Of a stretch of 64,000 bases of DNA, positions 10,868 through 22,586 are shown one piece after another. This DNA comes from Nemophila menziesii (Eukaryota > Streptophyta > Magnoliopsida > Boraginales > Hydrophyllaceae). Location: contig JARWIR010000050.1 in the NCBI GenBank assembly GCA_029959085.1, positions 2,542,001-2,606,000 on the forward strand. Reading direction: 5' to 3'. The notes under the pieces are model-generated. The model had not been told where the DNA came from and did not search any database. It saw nothing but the letters and a program-made list of their open reading frames with translations. The first letter of the stretch is position 1; every line of letters starts with the position of its first letter. The translations under genes were made by a program, and so were the position numbers.

Positions 10868-11400
10868 AGAAGTTGTTATGAGGATGTCCAAATATCTAAA
10901 ATTTCTAAAAGACATTTGTTCCAAAAACAGAGGTATGAATATAAGGAACTGGTTGGTCTACCTAAGGAGTGTCGTTGTATATGCCAAAGCAAGTTTCCAC
11001 CAAAGTTGAAGGATTCCAGAATTTTCACGATACATATCGCCACTAGTGAGGGATGGACCGGGAAAGCATTGTGTTACTTAGGCGCGAGTATCAATCTCAA
11101 GCGAAAGTCATTATTCAAGAAACTTAATATATGGGAAGATGGACCTACTACTATGGTCTTGCAAATATCGGATCGGTCTATCTACTAACATGAAAGTAAA
11201 ATTGAAGATATTTTAGTTAAAGATGGTGGTTTTATATTTCCATGTGGTTTTGTTATTCTTGACTATGACGCGGATATGAATGTCCCCATCATCTTGGGTA
11301 GACAATTCTTAGTCACAGGGCGTACACTTATTGATGCTAAGAATGGTGAATTGATCATTATGATACAAGATTAATAGGTGAAATTCAATGTGTTTAAAGC
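10868..11400 (+). pseudogene. AthD aspartic protease (broken)
   Basis: ELVGLPKECRCICQSKFPPK and KALCYLGASINLK correspond to the Athila protease. The catalytic D-S/T-G is Y-L-G here, so the active site is lost. A stop at about 11186 and another near 11372 interrupt the frame. Confidence 0.8.
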
Positions 11401-11585
11401 TATGAAGTTTCCAAATTCGCAAGATGATTGTGTACGCATGACATGATTCATATTTATGCAAGAAGCATACAATGAAACAAGTTGATGACATCTTAAAGGC
11501 AGCATTCGCACTTGAATCGCCAGAGTTGTACGATGATTTAGCCGATGTTGTAGGTTCACTTATTTAAGAAAGTTGAAGACATAAG

Positions 11586-12990
11586 GTGAAAGGTTACGAA
11601 CGAATCCGTGAGGCAGGGGATATTGAACCAGCAAATAAACCATCCATAGTATGTCCTTTTGTTATCGGGGAGAAACCACTCCCAAACCATTTGTGGCATA
11701 CCTACGTAGGTACAAACAATAATTTGCTTTTTATTATTTTGGCTGACCTTTCAAGTCCTCAAGAAGATAAGATCCTACGTGTGCTTAGAGCCAACAAAGA
11801 GGCAACTGGGTGGACAATCGCCGATATAAAATACATTAGTCCTACGATTTTCGAACATAATATCATTCTCGAAGACAAAATATTGTGATCTATAGAGGGG
11901 CAAAGAAGACTCATGTGCGCAATGAAAGAGGTGGTAAGAAAAGAGGTGATCAAGTTGTTAGATGCGGGAATCATCTTCTCGGTCTCAAACAGTGAATGGG
12001 TTAGTCCAGTAGAGCGTGTTCTAAAGAAAAGAGGTATGACTACCATCCTTAATGAAAATAATGAATCCCTTTCAACAATAACAGTTGTGGGGTGGAGATT
12101 GTGCATAGATTACCGCAATCTCAACAAAGCCAAGAAGAAAATCACTTCTTGTTACTGTTCATTGATAAGATGTTATATAGCTTGCAGGGAGAGAGTATTA
12201 ATCTTTCCTTGATAGAAATTCAAATTATAATCAGATTTGTGTGGATCCATCTTATAAACACTTAACTATTTTCACTTCCCCGTCAAGTACCTTTGCTTAT
12301 TGAAGGATGTAGTTTGGTTTATGTCGATATTTTGGGTCATGACTGATAAATTCTTAGAAGTATTCATGAATGATTTTTTAGTATTTGGAGATAGTTTTTA
12401 TGAGTTCGTCGAAAATCTCTAAAATGAACTACCGCATTGTAAAGAAACTGATCTTGTTCTTAACTGGGAGAAATACCACTTCATGGTTTGCGAAGGAATT
12501 GTGTTGGGACACAAGGTTTTGAGTGCTGGAATGGTTGTAGGTCGTGTTAAAATTGAAGCTCTTAAATCCTTACCACCTCTAAGTTCGATGTAAGTGATCA
12601 TGCCATGGAAGTTATGTTGCGTCAAATAAAATAAAAGACTGTTCACATGATACATTATGCAAGTAAGACCTTTAAAGCTGCCCAATTGAATTATCCAGCG
12701 ACCAAAATGGAGTTATTAGCCGTGGTATATGCTTACGATAAGTTTTGTCCCTGTCTTCTTTGGGAAAAAGTTAGCGTATACATGGATGATTCAGCGATCA
12801 GATACCTCATGGAGAAGAAAGATTTAAAGTCGCGTCTTAACCATGAGTATTGTTGCTGCAAGAATTTAACTTAGATATTCAAAATTATAAAGGAAGCAAG
12901 AAACAAATTGTAGTCATTTATCTCGCCTCGAAGGCTCTACAGTCAACACTGGACCAAAATTGGTCAAAGAGGTATTCCCCGATGAACAAC
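11586..12990 (+). pseudogene. AthD reverse transcriptase and RNase H (broken)
   Basis: An open stretch at 11586-11888 and another at 11913-12212 give the RT N-terminus (EVIKLLDAGIIFSVSNSEWV, LCIDYRNLNKAK). The RT centre is deleted or shifted. A vestige of the FMDD catalytic box appears at about 12362-12380 as VFMNDF. RNase H-like sequence at 12647-12874 (YASKTFKAAQLNYPATKMEL) follows. Many stops make this a relic. Confidence 0.8.
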
Positions 12991-14880
12991 TCTTTGTTTC
13001 ATATAATGCAGTTGTTCCGTGGTACACAAATATAGTAAACTTTATAGTAAGTGGTGCATTTCTTATGGAGTGTAACCCACACTTGAGGAGTGTGACCCAT
13101 AACAGCAAAAAAGGTCGATCCATCAAACCAAGCAGTTTTTATGGGATGATCCATACTTATACAATGATCAAATGATAAGAAGATGTGTTCATGAGAATGT
13201 GATGTCTCCCCATGAGTTGGAGACATCATTTTAGTGTTTTAGAAATCCAAATACTCTATTTTCATATATATTAGTACACTTTCCTATTTCTTTTCTTGAT
13301 TTAATAATTTATTATTTTTAGAGCATATTTAAGTTTAATTGTTTGGTAATTGTGATTAATTAGATGCCAAATCAATTCTAAGAGATAAAGGAAAGAAGAT
13401 ATGCATGTAAATTGGAGATAAGGAAAGAAAAGATAAGATATGGAAAGATAAAGTTGCCAATAAATCTGAATTCCAGCACCCACGACCATAGAAGTGATCA
13501 TAACTCAAGATTGGCTAGGAATTTTGAAGAATGGTCTGAATCAAAGTTATAGAGCTTTCCGAGACGATTAGTTTCGACATATGTAACACGTCTATCGTAG
13601 TTGAAACAAAGAAGTTACGGCCAAAACAAAACAGCGGCAGATTATTACCTTTTCTATATTTTAGGGCTACGAATTTGAGTTGGGCTTGGATTCCAAGTTA
13701 CTTGTCTTCCACTCCAAGAAAACGAATTAGGTCTTCTAAACACCTATAAATACACCCTATAACCTTTGTAAAGTGATCCTTGCTCAGTTCTAAACATTAT
13801 ATTATTTATTAGTCATTCAAGAGAGCAAGATGACATCTTTGTATTATTCTTTTAGTTTATTTACTTCAGGTATGAACTAATTTTCCCATAGCTTGGGTTT
13901 TGCATTATGTATAATCTATAAATTCTATTTTCTTTCTATCTAAGTTTCTTTGGGAGTTATATGTCTTAATCAGATTCTAGCTACTTAACCATATATTATT
14001 GTCTGTCTTAAACCTGATCAATTTAGGACTTTGCTAATAGTAGTTAGATGGTCGCCTGGAAGGGGTCTTTAACAATTGAAACACCACATAAACGTCTAGA
14101 ATAAGGAATTGGTCCAGACAACACCAGCCTAACTAGATAGTCATTAAGGTTTATTTTCATCACCAATCATCATTAGTAGGTAGGACTACACCTAGGACCC
14201 AAGTGGCGCAGGTTAACCCTTTGTGAGTTCCCTTGTGACTGTGAGGTTGCCACCCTTGTTCGCTCCCTGGGATAGGGGGAATTAAGAATCCTGACTACAT
14301 ATCTAATACGTATTGTCTCCCTTATAAACTGAAATTGACAGAAAGAATTAGAAGGATTAGTGCATACTAGCAAAACCTAAGCTATACTCTCTCATCTCAT
14401 ATTTTCTCATATTTATTTGTCTTTACTTTTACTTAGTTTAATTATCAATCTCTCAATTAATCATCTTTAGTTTCGGTCTTTTAAGTAATTAATTGCTACT
14501 CTGAATTATTTGCTCATTCGTATAACACACTAAGTCCATGAGAACGAATTATTCTTATCATTAAAACTTGCATACGTCCAGTAATACTTGCAGTACCATG
14601 CTTGTCTCTGGTGATTAGTGCATTGTTTTCCGGATTTATTTATCATATTTTTATCACACCCTAGGTGACACCAGAATGATATACAAAAGATCGTTGCAAA
14701 TTGTCATGACTCGCCATATGTGGGACACTTCAAGGGTGATAGAACCATATTAAAAGTTCTTCAATCCAGATTCTATTGGTCTTCCAATTACAAAGATTTC
14801 CATTGGTATGTCTAGAGTTGTAAAAGATGCCATATTCACTGTAAATATATCAAAACGAGATGAGATGCATATCATCACAT
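12991..14880 (+). pseudogene. AthD integrase N-terminal region, split by a solo LTR
   Basis: Integrase zinc-finger-side sequence (PYLYNDQMIRRCVHENV) ends at 13199 and resumes after the solo LTR at 14674 with HDSPYVGHFKGDRT and a C-x2-C-type CKRC. The catalytic core is missing because LINE sequence takes over near 14881. Confidence 0.75.
13200..14673 (+). repeat. solo Athila LTR with target duplication GAATG
   Basis: A single 1474-bp LTR (TGATGTCTCC...GACACCA) lies inside the AthD integrase and is flanked by perfect GAATG repeats (13195-13199 and 14674-14678). Such solo LTRs arise by recombination between the two LTRs of one element. Its first 29 bp form a 10-bp inverted repeat, TGATGTCTCC/GGAGACATCA, with a 9-nt loop. 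Confidence 0.9.
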
Positions 14881-15960
14881 CTTTACATTGCAACTTTTTA
14901 ATCTTTAGGTGCATTATAAATGCTCTTCCTAAAAATGATTAAGTTACTCAATAGTAAAATTGAAACTTTCATTTGGAAAGGGACAAGTACATATAAATAA
15001 GGTTCTAATCTAGCTTGGGACAAAATGCATATGCCTTAGAGTAGGTTAGGGATCAAATCCCTATAATATCATAAGAAGGTTGCGAAGCTAAAACTACTAT
15101 TTTCTTTATGTACTCAATGAAATATATTATGGTCGCGATGTGTCCATATTAAAATGTTACATGATACATTTATATGGAAAATTCCTGTTACCCCAAATGC
15201 TTCATGGGACTCGAGGAAAACTCCTAATGTTAGAGACTTTGAAAAAGATTTATCAAATATCAAGTGAATAATGGACACACTATATTTATTTGGTGGGACG
15301 AATGGCTACCAAACCGAAGAGTTTAGCAGATATGGAAAATGCAGCATGCAATCTGCCTAACTACTACAAAAGTAGTAAATTCATAACTTCATTCGAAATG
15401 TGTAGTGTAAATGGCCCTCAAGTCTAGAATTCATGTGTGAATTTAACATATCAGTAAAATATAACCATAATTTTCAAGATATGGTTTCCGTGAAAGGGAC
15501 AAAAAAAAGGTAATTTCATTACATCTGAATTTTTCAATTTTACTAAGCTACAAAGTACAAAAATCACATGGAATAAAATTGTTTGGGATAAATAAATCTG
15601 ACCAATGGACATGTTCATACTCAGGCTAACATTGTTAATTAGACTAACTACAAAGAAGTGGAAAGCTTCTTCGAGTCATGATATGAGCAAAGAGTGTTCT
15701 TTTAGTAGTATTGAAGAAGAAGATCGAGACCACCTTATCGGGGATGAAACTTTACAAAGGATTTACTAATAAAGACTATGAGCAATCTCTACTAAGCTCT
15801 CAAGATTTTTGTATGGAGAACAGTAATGATTTTTTATATTCAACACCATCAGACAACATGGAAACACGACCAACACCTTCAAGTCATTATGGTTATTGCG
15901 GTTTATATAATTTGGTTGGAAAGAAATAAACGTGTGCATGGTGAATAACTAAAAACCAAG
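14881..15960 (+). pseudogene. LINE fragment: post-RT region to zinc-binding region
   Basis: Broken plus-strand frames give FIWKGTS (near 14965), AWDKMHMP, a NNGHTIYIWWDEWLP segment (about 15268-15312) and, at the end, IIWLERNKRVHGE (about 15907-15943). This order is typical of the C-terminal half of a plant L1 ORF2. There is no poly-A tail or clear target duplication. On the right it abuts Athila sequence of another subfamily. Confidence 0.65.
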
Positions 15961-15984
15961 AAATAGACGTATGCAAAACAGGAG

Positions 15985-16370
15985 CTAACCGGGAACCCAG
16001 TTATCGATCACCGGAATCCGGTGAACTCCCGTTGACCAACCTCATACACGCAAGAAAAGTTGTGTTGGCATTCGCGCCCGTCGACACAAAATGGGAACCC
16101 GGTTGCTAGCTGGCCGGGAACCCGGTGGCTGCGTTGTATCTTTTCCAACTCTCTGACCTGTGCGGTGGAGACGCAAGCCACTTGGTGCGTCTGGAGTTGC
16201 GCTCGCCGACATCAACCGGAAACCCGGTCTCTAAGGACAAGTCCCTGATTTGTGCGGCGGAGTCGCAACGTAATTGTTGCGTCAAAAAAAAAGTCACACG
16301 ACTCGGCTAAGCTGACCGGGTACCGGGTCACCACCACACAGGGAACCCGGTGGAACAACAGAAGGCTGTT
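15985..16370 (+). repeat. AthE GC-rich paired-palindrome block
   Basis: Repeated cores of the form CGGGAACCCG occur at about 15990, 16092, 16115 and 16340, with relatives at 16216 and 16317. A perfect inverted repeat CACCGGA-A-TCCGGTG lies at 16009-16023. Cores come in pairs 21-23 bp apart. The block is far richer in GC than its surroundings and occupies the position after the integrase region seen in AthA, AthB and AthC. Confidence 0.7.
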
Positions 16371-17832
16371 TTGAATGAATTTTTTACCTAATATCTTTAT
16401 TTTCTTTCACAAGAAAACTATTATTCCGTTTCCAAGCTCTATATAACTCAAAAGGTCATCATCAAAACAACACAAAATCATCAAATCTTCTCCCTAAACA
16501 TCACATAAACACACATTCAACTCATAATCCTTCCAAAACACCATCAAAATACAACTTTCATCCAAGAATCCTTCTTCATCAAAACCATAAATTGAGCCAT
16601 AAAACATCTCCAAACACACCATATAGTCATTACCCATCTCATATCTTATTTTAATCTTCTGTCTTTTATCCTCAAAACATTAAAGTTCAAAACTTTTCTC
16701 TAGTTTTTGAATTTTTGAAGTTTTGAGTTTGGGGTGAGTTGAGATGACAAACAGAACCGATTCATTGAGCTATAACCGTAGGAACACTCCCAGAACCAGA
16801 AATACTCTTGGTGCTACACAAGAGAAAGCTATTCAGATTCCGGATTCGCGTTCCACAGCTAAGATTTGAGAAGTTAGGACTACTATGAAGAGGAAAGAAA
16901 ACCCAAGTTTGGCTAGTTGCAAAAATCCTAACTTGGAAGAAGAAGAAGTTGAGGAAGAAGCTCCTAGCAAACTCACTACAAAACAAAGATCTACACGAAG
17001 AAAGATGATAGCCACTAAATTAAAAAGAGTCTTTTTCAGTTGGACTGAACAAGTTCGTGAAAGAGTAGCTTATTTAAAGTTTGGTGTTGAGAAAGGATTC
17101 CCTTCAAGTATTATGAACAGTACTTTTAAATATTATGCTACTACTTGTGACAAGATTGGTTGGAAAGAATTGAGAAAGAGAGACCTCACGTTCATCCCTG
17201 CTTTAGTTTGTGCGTTTTATGAAGAGCTTGCTTTTGCGAATAAACAGTCAATTATCATATGCAAAAAGGTATTGCCTTTCTCAGTTGAACTTATCCGAAA
17301 AAACATTAAAAATTACTAAACTTGTTTGGTCCATGCTCATATCACGAAGCAATTAACGATCCATCTTTTGAATGGGAATCACTTTACGATAAAGTCAGGA
17401 TTTGTGGGACACTTCCCATCCCAATAGGAGAAAGATATGCTGGCCAAGTTTATAGTAGTAATTTATTACCTTGTGCGAAGGTATGGTCCCGTTTCATTGT
17501 CTCTACCTTCTTTGGCAACACTCACAATTCCGAGTTAAAAAGGAACATCTTATTTTTATAAAGTGTACTCAAGAGAAGAAAGAAATTGATGTTTCCCGTG
17601 TGATTTATGACACTATCATGGAATTTGAAAAATTCCCGATTATTCAAATAAACCTCAAGTTCCCGTGCACCATAACTGCCATGTGTTTATACGCAAAAAT
17701 ACCATGCAAGAACGAAGAGGTTGAGCCTACAGAAAAATGGGAAGAGATGACAATGAAATCAATGGATAATGCCCATGAGGAAGCTACAAAAGAGATGAGG
17801 AATCCTAGACTTCCTCCACGCAAGAAGAAGGT

Positions 17833-19536
17833 TGATGTATCCTTTTTTGGTCTAAATATAAGCCCTTAGGAGACATCATTTTAGGATGAAATTGGTCTTT
17901 TTATATTGACTTTCGTGCTTAAATTTCAATATTGCACTTTCTCCCCTTGGAATGAGACTATTTGCATTTATAGAGCTTTTGTGCGTTAATTTACTTATTT
18001 TTAGTGCAAAGTTAGTAGGTTTATAAATTTCATGAGAAACCAATCCAAGGAGGAGAAGTGAGAATTAAAGTCTTAGAATATTTCTAGTGTGCTTAGTCGA
18101 GTTTCCTGAATTTAGAGTGCACTTTCCTATTTCTATTTCTTGAATTATTGATTTATTATTTTTAAAGCATATGCGGTTTAATTATTTATTTAATGTGAAG
18201 CTTTAGAGATAATATGGAAATAAATTAGATGCTAAATCAATGCTAAAGAGATAAGGAAAGAAGATCTTGAAGAAATCTGGAGATCGGAGGAAGTAGAGTT
18301 CAATTAGGAAAAGGAAAAGCTGTCTTATGAATCTGAAATTCCAGCCACGTTTCAAAGATTAATTCATAACTAAATATTGGCTAGGAATTTGGGCGAGTGG
18401 TCTGCACCAATAGAAATCTCTTTCCGAGACAAGCAGTTTCATATATTGGAACTCCTCAAACGGATAAGTATTGAATGAGATATGACCAAATCAAATCAGC
18501 AGCAGAATCTTACCTTTCCTAGATTTTAGGGTTACGAATTAAAGAGTCCTTGACTTGTCATCCACTCCAAGTAATTCGACCTAGGGCTTGCTAGCACCTA
18601 TAAATACCAGCTCTAAACCTTAGAAAATCATCCCTTGGCTGCATAAGCTTAATATACACAAATAATTCATCATAGAAGCAATCAAGAGGATCTAGAGGAG
18701 GAAGAAGCAAGAGCTAGAGCTTAACTACATCAATTCATCACTTCTCCATCTCTATTCTTTGGGTAATTTAGTATTAGATCTATTTTGTCTATGAGGTATT
18801 TCTAAGCTATTTATTCAAGAAGATTTATTATGCATAATTTCTCTTTAGGATTGTAATTTTATGAACCTTTGAATATTGTTTTTCTGTTTTAATTTGAATC
18901 TGGGATTTTAGTATTTAATTGAATTGGTTCTTAATTTCCATTGACTTTATTCTTGTGCTTGTTCACTATCATTGACATCGCGAATCAAGGGTAGGTTTTA
19001 GTAATTAGGCTATTCCATATAGTGGCGTATGGATCACCTTGACGGAGGGTTTTATTACAGACTTAGATAATAGACGTGTGGTATTCGTTATTTGACCCTG
19101 ACGGGCTTGACTAACCACGTAGCCAATTGGGTAAAATAGTATTCATCTGAAAGTAGCTTATAATCGCCCTGACGGGGTTTGTAATACTGTAGGATAGCTC
19201 TTAGGTCCACCTTGACGGGGGCGAGGAGATAGTAGATTCCCGACTATTGTGAGATTTCCCATTCACCCTCATTCTTAATAATCATAAATTCAATAGGACA
19301 GATTCATACTTGCATATCCTTATCTTTCTTGCATAATTATTAATTGTTTATTTTATTGTCTATTTTATCATTTACTTAATTAGAAAACAAACACCTTTAT
19401 TGTTTATCTTTTTAAAGCAATCAAAACTACCTATTCTGATATTGAACGCAAATTTAGAATAACTTCTTAAATCCCTGTGGAGACGATAATCCCGATTTTA
19501 CTTATCTATTACTTGGTACGACCCGTACACTTGACT
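17833..19536 (+). repeat. AthB 5' LTR (3' end replaced)
   Basis: It starts TGATGTATCC and matches the 3' LTR up to ...CCGTACACTTG. The last ~65 bp of the LTR are then missing and replaced by inverted LTR sequence. A TATA box (CTATAAATAC) lies near 18599. Four C(C/T)TGACGG motifs occur at about 19050-19220. Confidence 0.85.
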
Positions 19537-20166
19537 TGGTAGGGCCTAGGGTGTGATAAAATAAGATATGAATAAAGTGCAAAACACCGTAAAACTACAC
19601 GGTTCTGCAAGTATACAGATCGTATGCAAGTTTTAGATAAAGATTCGTTCCGCAGAGACTACAGAGGTTAGGAGAATCTTATGCAAATACCAAGTGTAAA
19701 TAATTAAAGCTAGAACAACTAAACGCAAATAAAAGTAAAGACAAATAGATTTTTGTTTGATTTTCTAATTAACTAAATTAAAACTAAGAATTTAAAAGAC
19801 AGAAAATAAATATGAAAGGGAAGTGATATGAGAATATAGCTTAAGTTATTAGCATGTAATCCCCACTAGTTTTGCCGTTCTAAACATGTAAGGGTGAATT
19901 ATTTAGTATTTCCCTAATCGGTCCCAATATGCTATCGGTAGTTTCAAATAGGATTTACCTGTGTCAATAAGGCTTCCTAAGCAAACTTTTCCTGTAATTG
20001 GTAAATAGTCAAAGACTAAACCATAGTGATTATCTAGCTAGGTTGGGTTGTCAGATCATACCTAATACTAGACGTTATGTGCTAAACATGCAATTAAACA
20101 CCGTTGTCAATGGTGACCTAATTACTAGATGGTAATTCTAATGGCGGCCGTTGTCAAGTTGCACCC
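19537..20166 (-). repeat. inverted LTR fragment inside AthB leader
   Basis: About 630 bp of a different Athila LTR in the opposite orientation, starting ACTTGGTAGGGCC (19534-) and lacking its other terminus. It ends right before the AthB primer site. The ACTTG at the breakpoint occurs in both joined sequences. Confidence 0.7.
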
Positions 20167-20172
20167 AGTTTT

Positions 20173-20190
20173 TGGCGCCGCTGCCGGGGA
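20173..20190 (+). other. AthB primer binding site (tRNA-Asp)
   Basis: TGGCGCCGCTGCCGGGGA matches the complement of the plant tRNA-Asp(GTC) 3' end at 17 of 18 positions. This is the best primer site in the window. Confidence 0.88.
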
Positions 20191-20296
20191 TTTAAAGCGG
20201 TTATTTTATTTTGTGTTTAAGTTAGGTTGGTAGTTTTAGTTGTTTTCAGTTTTACGTTTGTTTTGTTTTAGTCTCTTTTCAGGTTTTTCTTTAGGT

Positions 20297-21508
20297 ATGG
20301 AGGTTTTCCCCTATCAAGAGCAAGTTCCAACACAGACCTGTTATATCCCAGTACAACAATTCATGGATCTAACACGCGGAAGCTTGACAGATCATTATAA
20401 TAGGCTCAGGAAGTTGGAGGACTCCCTCAGTTGTTTCATGAAGGCCACAGAAGATAATATAATAAAGAGTAATGCGAAAATCGATGCTATCATATCATTA
20501 GTGCAAGTCATCCAACAAAGCCATCAATTAATGGAGCAACGATTGACGCAACTCACAGAAACAATTGAGCAATTACAACAAGTACCATCTATGCAAACAG
20601 GCCAAAGTACAAATTTTGATGATGAAGCCATTCAAATTGATAGCGATGTTTGGTTCGATGTAGCTACAGAGTTTAGCCTTCAAGAAGAGAAGGAAGTGGA
20701 ATCACCACAAGTTGCACCTAGTGAACTAGAGATTCCAACAATAGAAGAATCAACCACGCTAAGCATAGATGAGTCAATTGTTGGTAATGGAGTCGAAACT
20801 GAAATAACACCTTGTGAAGGGACGATTACATCCATGGAAAACCCAGCCAAGGCTTGTTTAGAGGAAGTAAATATTGAGGTCTTGGTTAGAAAAGAGATAG
20901 AAGAAGAAGATACTAGGATGGATTCACCACCTAGCACTCCATTGATGTCACCTCCCAATCCAATAACGACGAATCATTCAAACGGTGACATTTATAAAGC
21001 ATTTGTAGAGGTGTGTAAAGACAAATCCTACACCCAAATGCTTGAAAGTAATACAAAAGAACTCACACCGCAATAAGTATTCATAGAACCTATTCCAGAA
21101 ACATAGGAGAATGCGAGTGTAGAGATCGAGGTTGAAGACATGGCCCTCATAATAAAAGAAAGTTCTGAAACATCCCTTGTTTTAGACAAAATTCTAGAGG
21201 AGGAGCCACTTGAGTTCCCCATTATTCCAGAAGTATCTAAAGAGGTTAAAGAGAAGGACCACCACCATGAACATGTGAAGAAGAGAGCTAAAGATGAGTT
21301 TGGGGTCGGAACCATGGTTGCTTGGAAGGCCTCCAAACAAGAGAATAGGCCACGAGGTTTCAAAAATGAGTGGATGGGACCATTTGTTGTTACTCGAGTA
21401 GTAACACCAATATTAATAGAGATACAACCTCCAAGAGGTCAAAAGCTGCAAATTGTAGACATACATAACCTCACTCACTGCTGGGGAGGTTACATACTCA
21501 AGGGATAA
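20297..21508 (+). CDS. AthB internal ORF: coiled-coil protein with integrase-tail-like C-terminus (two in-frame stops)
   Basis: It starts at the ATG at 20297 (MEVFPYQEQVPTQTCYI) and is open to TAA at 21074-21076. After a second stop within 21 codons it continues in the same frame from 21140 to 21508. Residues ~50-100 look like a coiled coil (KIDAIISLVQVIQQSHQLME...). The middle is acidic and Ser/Thr/Pro-rich. The C-terminus (WMGPFVVTRVVTP, then HNLTHCWGGY) resembles the integrase tail of gypsy elements and closely matches AthC (HCWGGYVKK). It occupies the GAG-POL position but shows no GAG, protease, RT or integrase core. Such a protein might bind element RNA or assemble with a helper GAG; that is inference. 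Confidence 0.6.
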
Positions 21509-21829
21509 TGGAGGTAACCCGTCAAACTTTAAATGACGTTAAATAAAAGTGCTCTTGGGAGACACCCCAAACTTTGATTGCTTTCTTAGTTTAGTTTTTA
21601 GTGTATATTATTTAGTTTACGTATTTTTTTAGTTGATAGTGCATTATTGAGGAAGGTATTAGTGTTTTGATGCTCATGTATTGGAGAAATCGAGTTAGGG
21701 AAGCGAGCAAAATTTCTCGGAACGGAGAAACTTCGGCAAGTCATATCTTTGCGCTCGGATGTCGAAATCAGGTGATCTTTGAGCCTAAACTGCATAACTT
21801 TTCGAGATCTAGCTGTTGGGGAGGTTTTT

Positions 21830-22090
21830 GCCGAGTGCGGTACACCGGACCTCAGCCGCGGTGCACCGCAGAGGAGAAACCCGTGCCACGGGGTAGAGCC
21901 ACGTGTTTTATCCAGAGACGAAAAAAATTAGAGCTGTTGGCTGCGTACACCGGACCCTAGTCCGTGCCCTGCACCGCAAGCCAAAAACACGTGCCACGGG
22001 TATTTTGACGAAGGATGCTACAGAGCCGCGGGGTACCCCTGCGGACTACCCCCTAGTCCGCACCATGGTCCGCACGAAGCTGCTGGAGAG
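21830..22090 (+). repeat. AthB GC-rich paired-palindrome block
   Basis: CGGTACACCG (21838) and the perfect palindrome CGGTGCACCG (21859) are exactly 21 bp apart. CCCGTG-C-CACGGG (21880-21892) follows after another 21 bp. A second, weaker pair lies at about 21943/21967. A third set has GGGGTACCCC (22030-22039) and the perfect 8-bp inverted repeat GCGGACTA/TAGTCCGC (22041-22061). The short ORFs that cross this block look incidental. Confidence 0.75.
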
Positions 22091-22545
22091 AGAAAAAGTT
22101 GCGTTTTGAGCTTATAAAGGGAATAAATTAAGTATTATTCTGAAATTACAAATCCTTAAGTCTCTTTTTCTTCTCCAAACCTCTCCCAACTCCATTAAAG
22201 CTCATTCAAACCTTCACCAACCATCAAAACACAACCAAATCACCATGAATTCAAATCTAAATCCTTCCCTACATCACTACAAAGAAGTTTTAATCACCCA
22301 AATCATATCAAACACCTAGAACCCAAGAATCAAGATCTCTAAAGTGTTATTGATTGGGATGGAGCACAAGAGGATGTAAGGGAAAGCGAAATTGGTGATA
22401 CATGGAGTTTACATACAAGGAAATCACTGCACCCTATCTTGGGTATTAAGCACGCGAGGCAATTGCCTCGAAGAGTATGTTTTCTTTCTTCCTTACCATT
22501 TCTCTATATGCACTATTTGCTATTTTTACTTTATTGAGTCTTTTC
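22091..22545 (+). other. AthB region where related elements have the downstream ORF
   Basis: C/A-rich leader-like sequence followed by an ATG context whose frame stops almost at once (MEHKRM then stop near 22377). The downstream ORF present in AthC and AthE is lost here. Confidence 0.5.
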
Positions 22546-22586
22546 GAGTCGTGGGGACGCAACTCATTTTTGAGTTGGGGGTGGGG
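22546..22586 (+). other. AthB internal hairpin plus purine tract
   Basis: GAGTCGTG/CGCAACTC can form a stem (one mismatch, one G-U) with loop GGGA, followed by TGAGTTGGGGGTGGGG. The same module, with a perfect stem, is at 32502 (AthC) and 26088 (AthE). Confidence 0.6.

Larger units (their letters stand above)
7354..14880 (+). mobile_element. AthD: old, decayed Athila-lineage gypsy element
   Basis: The order is 5' LTR, tRNA-Asp-like primer site, GAG, protease, reverse transcriptase, RNase H and the start of integrase, all riddled with stops and deletions. A solo LTR (13200-14673) interrupts the integrase, and the remnant ends where LINE sequence starts near 14881. No matching 3' LTR is evident. 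The left flank AGTCT (7349-7353) has no partner in the window. Confidence 0.75.

Noticed and set aside
16060..16310. Trp/Arg-rich short ORFs on both strands
   Set aside because: They are produced by the GC-rich palindrome block. Frames are inconsistent between related elements.
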